From Gammaproteobacteria bacterium (GTDB lineage: Bacteria; Pseudomonadota; Gammaproteobacteria; Pseudomonadales; Pseudomonadaceae): 14,042 nucleotides of DNA. How positions within the stretch are numbered: position 1 is the stretch's first letter; each line of letters opens with the position of its first letter. Below the pieces are notes generated by a model. That model had not been told where the DNA came from. It saw only the letters and a program-made list of their open reading frames with translations, and did not search any database. This document shows positions 7,071-13,080 of the stretch, one piece after another. The stretch spans positions 1 to 14,042 of the forward strand of contig JAAZCO010000068.1 in NCBI GenBank assembly GCA_012513235.1, written 5' to 3'. The position numbers and the translations under genes are program-made.

Positions 7071-7352
7071 TTAACGACCCGCACGGGACTCTTTAATATA
7101 GAAGCGCGCTTTTTTCGCTTTTTTCGTACAGCCTTCATAGGCTTCAAACTGCTGCTGGGTTTTGGCCCCAGTGATTAAAGTTAAAGCTTTAGAGTAACTG
7201 ACCGTTCCGGCAAAACCTTCTGCTTTAGCAATATCAAGTTCTTTCCAAGCCGCATCCAGCTCACTGCCACAACTGCTACGGTAGTTGGTTTTTGCCGCAC
7301 AACCCGCCAACATCACTGCCGCTAACGGCACACATAACCAAGATAAGCGCAT
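7071..7352 (-). CDS. Small lipoprotein of unknown function
   Basis: The 93-residue product carries a classic lipoprotein signal: MRLSWLCVPLAAVMLAGC, with lipobox LAGC and the lipidated cysteine at residue 18. Alanine at position +2, with no aspartate, predicts transport to the outer membrane. The mature part is about 75 residues, mostly helical in character, with a SELDAAWKELDIAKAEGF segment and a lysine-rich end (KKAKKARFYIKES). Two further cysteines (28 and 75) could form a disulfide in the periplasm. I do not recognise a named domain, though it resembles short lipoproteins in pseudomonads. The ATG at 7352 has AAAGGG 8 bases before it. It follows the AI-2E-family permease gene by 27 bases in the same direction, so it is probably in the same transcript. 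Confidence 0.82.
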   Translation of the reverse strand: MRLSWLCVPLAAVMLAGCAAKTNYRSSCGSELDAAWKELDIAKAEGFAGTVSYSKALTLITGAKTQQQFEAYEGCTKKAKKARFYIKESRAGR

Positions 7353-7379
7353 ATTATATACCCTTTGATTGTTGATAAA

Positions 7380-8432
7380 TTAAGGCTGCTCAATTCTGGG
7401 CTGGTTACTGGCAATCCAATCACTGACTAAGCTGTAAGCGACTGCCAATAATGTCGGCCCCAAAAACAATCCCATAAAGCCAAAGGCAAACAAACCGCCA
7501 AACACCCCCATTAGAACCACTACCAGCGGTAAGTTCCCGCCGCGGCTGATCAAATAAGGTTTAAGGAAGTTATCTACGCTGCTAATCACCAGCAGGCCCC
7601 ACAGAAACATAAAAATAGCCATGCCGTATTCATTTTGGAATACCAGCCAAGCCACCGCAGGACCCCATACTAAGGGCGGCCCCATCGGAATCAAGCTCAA
7701 CATAAAAGTTAAAGCAGCTAACAATAAAGCACCTGGTACACCCGCTACTGCAAAGCCAAACAGAGCCACAATAGCTTGCGCTGCTGCAGTACCAATCACC
7801 CCATTCACCACACGGCGCACTGTGCCAGCAACCAAATCAATATAGTAATCCGCGCGATCTTCAATTAAGCGTTCCACTAGATTTTTAGCAAAATTGGCTA
7901 AGCGCGGGCCGTCGCGGTAAAAGAAAAACACCAATAACAAGCTCAATGCCAACTCTAAAATACCGGCACCAATACTGGCACTGCGTGCTAATAACCAGTT
8001 ACCTGTCTGCCCCATATACGGCTTGGCTGTGGCTAAAAACGCTGCGCCCTGCTGGTCGACGGTTTGCCACAACTCCAGCAAACGATCCCCCACCACAGGC
8101 ACATCAATTAACCATTCAGGCGCATCAGGTAAACCCGTCACCCGCAGGTTTTTAATCAGCTCAGTGGCATTACGAATATGATCAGCAATATTAAAGCCCA
8201 GCCACACCAAAGGCCCCGCCACAATCAGCACCCAGCCTGACGTCAGCAAACCTGCAGCTAAGGATGCATTACCCTTTAGCACTCGGGTTAAAAAGCGCAT
8301 CACCGGCCAGCTGGCAAAGGCTAAGACAGCAGCCCAAAACAGCGCGGTAACAAAAGGCGCTAGCACCCATAAACAGGCACCTAATAACACCAGCAATAAA
8401 ATTTGCGCGAGTAGGCGATCATTGCTAAACAT
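7380..8432 (-). CDS. AI-2E family transporter (YdiK/PerM-type permease)
   Basis: This is an inner-membrane protein of the AI-2 exporter (AI-2E, formerly UPF0118) family. Members include TqsA, YdiK and PerM, and proven substrates differ or are unknown. The 350-residue product is the usual length. It has paired helices near the N-terminus (about 8-48), one at ~63-85, then a hydrophilic stretch (~88-150), and a C-terminal block of helices. The family signature is clear in the last part: SSVDNFLKPYLISRGGNLP followed by VVLMGVFGGLFAFGFMGLFL and GPTLLAV. The ATG at 8432 has only a weak ribosome-binding site (AGTGGA). It lies 29 bases after the DUF4892 gene and 27 before the small lipoprotein gene. 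An actual role in autoinducer-2 transport should not be assumed. Confidence 0.9.
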   Translation of the reverse strand: MFSNDRLLAQILLLVLLGACLWVLAPFVTALFWAAVLAFASWPVMRFLTRVLKGNASLAAGLLTSGWVLIVAGPLVWLGFNIADHIRNATELIKNLRVTGLPDAPEWLIDVPVVGDRLLELWQTVDQQGAAFLATAKPYMGQTGNWLLARSASIGAGILELALSLLLVFFFYRDGPRLANFAKNLVERLIEDRADYYIDLVAGTVRRVVNGVIGTAAAQAIVALFGFAVAGVPGALLLAALTFMLSLIPMGPPLVWGPAVAWLVFQNEYGMAIFMFLWGLLVISSVDNFLKPYLISRGGNLPLVVVLMGVFGGLFAFGFMGLFLGPTLLAVAYSLVSDWIASNQPRIEQP

Positions 8433-8461
8433 GTTTTATATCCACTTAAATCCCTGCTTGA

Positions 8462-9286
8462 TTAAGGCAAACGCTGCAACACTAAACCTGGTTTCTGATG
8501 AGTCGCCTCTAATTCAATCCTTGAAGCGCGTACCCCTTGGTCTGCCATGGCATCACGCCATTGCGCTGCCTGCTCACCCGCCATACTAACGCGCATAGTG
8601 CTATTTTGATTCAAGGCTCGTACCAACAACTGGGTCCAAACAGGATCAGGAGCATCGGTTAAGCGCGATAGATTCAGTTGTTTATCGGTGCGCAGCTGTC
8701 GAGCTAAAGTAGTTGCCGTTGGACGCAAATCCTCGGGTAACTGTTCGGCTTGGAAGTATTCCGCATGCAAAAAGCCGCGACCATTGCCCCGTGTAATGGC
8801 ATAGACCGCGATCAAGTTTGATTGTTCAGCGCCAGCTAAACGAAAGAGCGCATAGGCCTGCCCATCATCAGGGCCGTACAGACGGGCGTTATTAAACACA
8901 TGATTGGCCCACAAATTACTTGGGCCACACTCTCGCGCCACGCACCAATACAACATTTGTGCATCTTGGTTTTGCAACAGCTCACGACTGGCAGCAAAAG
9001 CATCTAAGGCATCATGGGTTGGCGCCAACTGTACTGTCAGCTCCTGCATAGAGCCTCGTACCAAGACCTCACCGCTGTAACGCATAGCGCCACTGATACG
9101 GCGCACTGAACCTTGCGGATAGATTTTTTCCAGACTGGCTTGTTGGCTTTGCGTAATAATTTTAGCTTCATGCAATGACTCCAGCGCTAATAAATCATCG
9201 GCAAAATTATCAGCCGATACACCCGCACTGACAACAGCGAACACGGCTGCCAAAGTCGTTTTTAATATCCATCTGTGCATATTCAT
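8462..9286 (-). CDS. DUF4892 domain-containing periplasmic protein
   Basis: The 274-residue product has a Sec signal peptide of about 25 residues (MNMHRWILKT to SAGVSA, cut before DNF), so it is exported. The segment MLYWCVARECGPSNLWANHV (111-130), with a C-X4-C pair at 115 and 120, and the following FNNARLYGPD are what I take as the mark of DUF4892. The last ~75 residues, with a helix-strand-helix pattern and a QWRDAMADQGVRASRIEL stretch, recall the end of an OmpA-like peptidoglycan-binding domain, but without the usual NxxLSxxRA residues. Function is unknown. The ATG at 9286-9284 overlaps the stop of the glutathione transferase gene as ATGA. A second ATG two codons on is possible. Confidence 0.83.
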   Translation of the reverse strand: MNMHRWILKTTLAAVFAVVSAGVSADNFADDLLALESLHEAKIITQSQQASLEKIYPQGSVRRISGAMRYSGEVLVRGSMQELTVQLAPTHDALDAFAASRELLQNQDAQMLYWCVARECGPSNLWANHVFNNARLYGPDDGQAYALFRLAGAEQSNLIAVYAITRGNGRGFLHAEYFQAEQLPEDLRPTATTLARQLRTDKQLNLSRLTDAPDPVWTQLLVRALNQNSTMRVSMAGEQAAQWRDAMADQGVRASRIELEATHQKPGLVLQRLP

Positions 9287-9945
9287 TTAACCAACATTGT
9301 TTGTGCCGTTTGTATGGAGTGCTCGTCCGCAGTGGCACGAACGGGCACTTGTAACCCTTTTTGCACCGCTGGACGTGCAGCCAAAGCTTGCATCCAGCGT
9401 TGTAAAGCGGGCAACTCATCTACACTGACACCTGCCCAATCATGCAAAGCCACCCAAGGGTAAGTGGCAATATCAGCAATACTGTAATCACCGGCCAAAT
9501 ACTCAACCTGCTCTAAACGATGATTGAGCACGGTATATAAGCGCCGAGTTTCCGTTTGATAACGGTGAATCGCTGAAGGAATTTTCTCAGGGAAGTAACG
9601 ATAAAACACATTCGCCTGGCCCTGCATCGGTCCTACACCACCCATTTGAAACATCAACCACTGTAAAGCCACTGAGCGGCCCTTGGCATCCGCAGGCAAC
9701 AACTGGCCGGTTTGCTCAGCCAAGTAATATAAAATCGCACCCGACTCAAACACGGCAAAATCATCATTATTGCGATCAACAATCGCTGGTATACGACCGT
9801 TGGGGTTGATCCGCAAAAACTCAGGCGCCTTTTGCTCTTGCTGATCAAAGGATAAAACATGCACTTGGTAAGGTAGCGCCAGCTCTTCTAAAGCAATGGA
9901 TACTTTATGGCCATTGGGCGTGGCTGCAGTATATAAATCAATCAT
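9283..9945 (-). CDS. yfcG: YfcG-type glutathione transferase / disulfide-bond oxidoreductase
   Basis: This is a cytosolic glutathione-S-transferase-fold protein close to E. coli YfcG, a Nu-class enzyme that reduces disulfides using glutathione and has little classical transferase activity. The 220-residue product (YfcG is 215) begins MIDLYTAATPNGHKVSIALEE. It keeps Thr9 and Asn11 (TPNG), which in YfcG contact glutathione, in place of a catalytic cysteine, Tyr or Ser. The thioredoxin-like half continues with the FLRINPNGRIPAIVD segment and FESGAILYYLAE. The all-helical half contains LQWLMFQMGGVGPMQGQ, IHRYQTETRRLY and YSIADIATYPWV, all close to YfcG. The ATG at 9945 has AGGAG five bases before it. 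Its stop overlaps the DUF4892 start. Confidence 0.9.
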   Translation of the reverse strand: MIDLYTAATPNGHKVSIALEELALPYQVHVLSFDQQEQKAPEFLRINPNGRIPAIVDRNNDDFAVFESGAILYYLAEQTGQLLPADAKGRSVALQWLMFQMGGVGPMQGQANVFYRYFPEKIPSAIHRYQTETRRLYTVLNHRLEQVEYLAGDYSIADIATYPWVALHDWAGVSVDELPALQRWMQALAARPAVQKGLQVPVRATADEHSIQTAQTMLVK

Positions 9946-9999
9946 AAGTACTCCTGTGAATGACAGCTTTAGCGTAGTGCGTGACGCCGCTGGTAATCA

Positions 10000-10863
10000 T
10001 TACGATGTGGTAAAAAACGCTTGTATTCGTTCAGCAACAGCTTGTGCACCCCGCTCATCATCAACGTGCAAGTGATGTCCGCCGGGTAAGCGTTGCACAT
10101 CTAAAGTTAAAGTGCTGAGAAAACCTTCAAATTCAGGTTGTGCCACTAAAACGCCCTGCTCGGCAACCACCAAACACACTGGACACTGAATGCCATGCAC
10201 AAAGGCGGCAGCGTGCGCGCGCGTTAAACGCAAAGGCGACGGCAATGTCAGACGTGAATCACTGTTCCAACTGTATCCACCGGCTACAGGGCTTAACCCT
10301 CGCTGAGCCAACAACTGACTGGCCAAGTAACTGACGGGCATAAAACCACGCATTCGCACCTGCACTGCTTGTTCAACAGACTCATATACGGTTTTCTTTT
10401 TCGCTGCCAAATCGATATGCGCCAGTAAAGCTTCACCTAGCTTGTGCGGTGACTGATCTGCTTCGCCGGTTTCTGGAACTATGCCATCAATTAAAGCCAC
10501 CCGCGTAATGCGCTCAGGCACAGCCGCTGCGATCATCACACTGATAATGCCACCCAAGGAATGCCCCAGCAGCGAGAACTTCTCCCACCCCAGCTCTTGT
10601 GTGGCCATCAACGCATCGAGCGCATAGTCCCATAGCTGATAGCCAGCACCCGGTGCACGATGGCCTGAATGCCCGTGACCCGCCATATCAATGGCCACAA
10701 TACGCAGACCTTGTAACTGCGGTGCCAGTAAATCAAAGGTCATCGCATTATCCAGCCAGCCGTGCAGCGCTAAAACAGGCTCACCGTCTTCGGGCCCATA
10801 CACGCGTGCGGCTAAATCAATATGCGGTAATTGAATTCGTATTTCTTGTGCTGTAGCTGTCAC
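10000..10863 (-). CDS. Alpha/beta-fold hydrolase (SERHL/MEST-like)
   Basis: The 287-residue product is a soluble alpha/beta hydrolase. An oxyanion-hole motif HGWLDN lies at residues 34-39, the nucleophile elbow GHSLGG gives Ser102, and the catalytic histidine lies in LPGGHHLHVD (His263 or 264). The GGHHLH form and the AIDMAGHGHSGHR segment resemble the serine-hydrolase-like (SERHL) group. The acid is less clear: either Asp126 after strand 6 (VALIDG) or Glu235 in LVVAEQG. The physiological substrate is unknown. The start is GTG (10863-10861), backed by AAGGAG six bases upstream. It lies 51 bases after sixA and 54 before yfcG in the same direction, so co-transcription is likely but not forced. 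Confidence 0.88.
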   Translation of the reverse strand: MTATAQEIRIQLPHIDLAARVYGPEDGEPVLALHGWLDNAMTFDLLAPQLQGLRIVAIDMAGHGHSGHRAPGAGYQLWDYALDALMATQELGWEKFSLLGHSLGGIISVMIAAAVPERITRVALIDGIVPETGEADQSPHKLGEALLAHIDLAAKKKTVYESVEQAVQVRMRGFMPVSYLASQLLAQRGLSPVAGGYSWNSDSRLTLPSPLRLTRAHAAAFVHGIQCPVCLVVAEQGVLVAQPEFEGFLSTLTLDVQRLPGGHHLHVDDERGAQAVAERIQAFFTTS

Positions 10864-10869
10864 GCGTTA

Positions 10870-10875
10870 CTCCTT
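10870..10875 (-). promoter_or_regulatory. Shine-Dalgarno AAGGAG deciding the GTG start of the hydrolase
   Basis: AAGGAG on the minus strand lies six bases before GTG 10863-10861. No ATG lies close enough in frame to compete. Confidence 0.75.
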
Positions 10876-10914
10876 AATCTATCAATACGGATGTCGAGCA
10901 ATACCAGCTTGTGA

Positions 10915-11373
10915 TCAGACTACATGCTGCACAGATTGCAACTGCATAGTACCTGCGCCAATAAAGTCACCTGCAAGGCAGGCAACACTGGCAGTATCCA
11001 TCGGTACACTGTGTGAGCGATCAGCATCAGTCAGCCATCCCGCTAAAGCCCCTAATAAGGGTTGATGCCCAACAATCAATAATGTCTCAACCGCATAGCC
11101 ATCCAGCTTACGCGTAACGGCACGTACATCATCTTCAGGTGTCAGCCAAGGAACAATTTCAATAGTGTTCGCCAACTCTAGTGTTGCACACAATAACTCG
11201 GCTGTTTGCCGCGCCCGTATATAAGGGCTGCACAGCACTCGATCAAATGCGATACCACGCATATGTTCAGCTGTATCGCGCACCTGCTGACGACCTCGCT
11301 CAGTGAGTTGTCGCTCAGCATCATGCTGCTGATAAGGCTGCGCCTCACCATGCCTTAACAACCACAATTTCAT
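10915..11373 (-). CDS. sixA: SixA phosphohistidine phosphatase
   Basis: SixA is a small histidine-phosphatase-family enzyme that removes phosphate from protein histidines. In E. coli its target is the nitrogen-PTS carrier NPr. The 152-residue product starts MKLWLLRHGEAQPY, with the phosphate-accepting RHG core (Arg7, His8). It continues with LTERGRQQ, the VLCSPYIRARQTAE stretch carrying the second arginine (Arg55), a WLTPEDD acidic loop, IVGHQPLLG with His103, and PMDTASVACL. All active-site elements are present and the length fits the family (about 160). The ATG at 11373-11371 overlaps the DUF4389 stop as ATGA, so it is translated in step with that membrane protein. It is cytosolic. Confidence 0.93.
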   Translation of the reverse strand: MKLWLLRHGEAQPYQQHDAERQLTERGRQQVRDTAEHMRGIAFDRVLCSPYIRARQTAELLCATLELANTIEIVPWLTPEDDVRAVTRKLDGYAVETLLIVGHQPLLGALAGWLTDADRSHSVPMDTASVACLAGDFIGAGTMQLQSVQHVV

Positions 11374-11915
11374 GGTTTAGACTCGTCAGTAGCATCTTTT
11401 TTATCCGCGGACGCAGACTCTGATTGATCGGCTAAATCGTAGGGCTTATTGATTTCTGCTACCTCTGCTACTTCTGATGCTTCTGATGCTTCTGATGCTT
11501 CTGATGCTTCTGATGCTTCTGATGCTTCTGATGCAGTTTCGGGTGCAATAACTTCAGCGGCAACCGTTGCAGCAGGTTTTACCACTACAGTTTCAGCCGC
11601 CTCTGGCTCTTTAGCTGTGTGCGCAGGCTGTCCGTCTGCACAATGTGGCGTAGGCCAATCAGCCACAGGCCAAGGCTTAGCATCTGTGTTAAATACCGCA
11701 AAACGACCTATTTGTGCCAAGTACTGACTTAAACTGTCGCCAAAGCTCATAAACACACCGCTAGGTGCACCCATAAACAAGCGAAATAACAGTTGTGCAG
11801 CCACTAATAATCCAAGCAATGGCACAGCAACATACCATGCTACAAGAAATATCAGCATCCATATCACACGCAGTACAAGTGACTCACGACTCATGGTTTT
11901 CTCTGGTGTTGCCAT
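11370..11915 (-). CDS. DUF4389 membrane protein with a long A/S/E-rich repetitive tail
   Basis: The first ~85 residues fit DUF4389: a hydrophobic block at 13-48 long enough for one or two membrane spans, then the soluble GDSLSQYLAQIGRFAVFNTDAKPWP stretch and DWP. Function is unknown. Residues ~95-181 form a low-complexity acidic tail, which includes seven exact Ala-Ser-Glu triplets (128-148) followed by degenerate VAE units. The tail is probably disordered, and it makes the protein (181 residues) longer than the core domain needs. The triplets come from a 9-bp perfect tandem repeat, so tail length may vary between strains without breaking the frame. The ATG at 11915 has GAGGA eight bases before it. 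The gene follows gpsA by 15 bases and overlaps sixA, so the three should form one transcript. Confidence 0.85.
   Translation of the reverse strand: MATPEKTMSRESLVLRVIWMLIFLVAWYVAVPLLGLLVAAQLLFRLFMGAPSGVFMSFGDSLSQYLAQIGRFAVFNTDAKPWPVADWPTPHCADGQPAHTAKEPEAAETVVVKPAATVAAEVIAPETASEASEASEASEASEASEASEVAEVAEINKPYDLADQSESASADKKDATDESKP
11472..11534. repeat. Seven perfect 9-bp tandem repeats (TTCTGATGC) in the DUF4389 gene
   Basis: TTCTGATGC is repeated seven times without a mismatch (63 bases), each unit encoding Ala-Ser-Glu on the minus strand. Imperfect units (TCTGCTACC, TCTGCTACT) adjoin it on the left. Because the unit is three codons, gain or loss of a copy keeps the reading frame. Confidence 0.97.
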
Positions 11916-11930
11916 TGGTTTAATCCTCGC

Positions 11931-12953
11931 TTAAAAACCATCAATGGAGATAAAATCAACATCGGTTTTTGGCTCGCCGCTCATCAGTCCGCCAATAATT
12001 TGCTCAAGGGTACGCCCCTCAAATAAAATCGCATGCAACCCTGCCACTAATGGCATATATACATCAAGCTCTTGTGATTTAGCTTTGAGTACTTTTAAGG
12101 TGTTGACGCCTTCTGCCACTTCACCTAAACGCTCAACCGCCTCCTCTAGACTCAAGCCTTCACCTAAAGCAAAACCGACTTGGTAATTACGGCTTTTAGG
12201 TGAAGTACAGGTCACGATCAAATCACCTACCCCGGCCAAACCCAAAAACGTCATCGGATTAGCACCCAATTTTACGGCAAAGCGGGTCATTTCTGCTAAA
12301 GCTCGGGTAATCAACATACTTTTTGTGTTTTCACCCATACCCAGCGCTGCCGCCATGCCGGCGATAATCGCATAGACATTTTTAAGCGCCCCGCCCAACT
12401 CCACACCGAAGCGATCGCGACTGGCATACACTCGAAAAGTGGGGCCATGCAAAACCCGTTGCACCTCTTTACACAAGGCTTCATCTTCGCTGGCCACTAC
12501 ACTGGCTGTAAGCGCATGCGCCGCAACTTCACGAGCCAGATTAGGCCCCGAAAGCACGCCCACTCGCGCCAAGGGTGCAATATCTTCTAAGATCTGACTC
12601 ATCAACATAAAGGTCTGCGCCTCAATACCTTTAGTCGTGCTGACTAGCATTTTATTACGCAATGCATCACTGTGCTCTGTCAGCACGCTACGCAGCGCAG
12701 TTGAGGGTAAGGCAACAAAAACCAAATCACACTCAGTCAACACAGCCGCTAAATCAGTGCGCGCGGTAACACCTTCGAGCACCGGCACACCTTTTAAATA
12801 GCGCGGATTAAGCCTGTCATGGTTAATCGCTTGAGCCTGCTGTGCATCACGCATCCATAACTGCACTTGATGCTGGTTACTGGCCAATAAATTAGCTAGG
12901 GCGGTACCAAAACTGCCACCACCTAATACTGCGATTGATTGTTTTACTGTCAT
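11931..12953 (-). CDS. gpsA: Glycerol-3-phosphate dehydrogenase [NAD(P)+]
   Basis: GpsA reduces dihydroxyacetone phosphate to sn-glycerol-3-phosphate, the backbone of phospholipids, in the cytosol. From the chosen start the product has 340 residues, the usual pseudomonad length. It has the NAD(P)-binding GGGSFGTA (11-18), VALPSTALRSVL, STTKGIE (Lys108), SGPNLAREV (135-143), the catalytic-lysine stretch GGALKNVYAI (Lys191), GMGENTKSMLITRALAEM, and GVGDLIVTCTSPKSRNYQVG (241-260). All key residues are present. A frame-extending ATG at 12974 would add seven residues but has no ribosome-binding site, whereas GAAGAGAG lies 8-15 bases before ATG 12953. It heads the run gpsA-DUF4389-sixA and is divergent from the TonB-dependent receptor gene. 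Confidence 0.96.
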   Translation of the reverse strand: MTVKQSIAVLGGGSFGTALANLLASNQHQVQLWMRDAQQAQAINHDRLNPRYLKGVPVLEGVTARTDLAAVLTECDLVFVALPSTALRSVLTEHSDALRNKMLVSTTKGIEAQTFMLMSQILEDIAPLARVGVLSGPNLAREVAAHALTASVVASEDEALCKEVQRVLHGPTFRVYASRDRFGVELGGALKNVYAIIAGMAAALGMGENTKSMLITRALAEMTRFAVKLGANPMTFLGLAGVGDLIVTCTSPKSRNYQVGFALGEGLSLEEAVERLGEVAEGVNTLKVLKAKSQELDVYMPLVAGLHAILFEGRTLEQIIGGLMSGEPKTDVDFISIDGF

Positions 12954-12991
12954 GCTGTTGCTCTCTTCTGCCATGGGTTGGCGATGGCGCC

Positions 12992-12997
12992 ATTATA
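12992..12997 (-). promoter_or_regulatory. Possible -10 box of the gpsA promoter
   Basis: A perfect TATAAT on the minus strand lies 38 bases before the gpsA start, leaving a leader of about 30 bases. No good -35 hexamer is found 16-18 bases upstream (CTGGTT at best), so the promoter is only partly supported. Confidence 0.45.
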
Positions 12998-13069
12998 CGG
13001 GGCTAATCAAGCATAACCAGTGTTTAACATTTTCGGTTAAGCTATCCCTTGTTTTGTCATTTAATTTAT

Positions 13070-13073
13070 GAGG
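13070..13073 (+). promoter_or_regulatory. Shine-Dalgarno GAGG supporting a TTG start of the TonB-dependent receptor
   Basis: GAGG lies seven bases before TTG 13081. A stop codon at 13069-13071 in the same frame leaves only this TTG and GTG 13090 as starts, and the latter is too far from a ribosome-binding site. Confidence 0.6.
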
Positions 13074-13080
13074 CAAACCC

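Noticed and set aside
11449..11727. Plus-strand open frame of 92 codons rich in Ser-Asp-Ala triplets
   Set aside because: It only mirrors the 9-bp tandem repeat of the DUF4389 gene on the other strand. A repeat whose unit is a multiple of three keeps all frames open, so its length means nothing.
12954..12974. Longer GpsA starting at ATG 12974
   Set aside because: It has no ribosome-binding site, and the ATG at 12953 gives the normal length of 340 residues.
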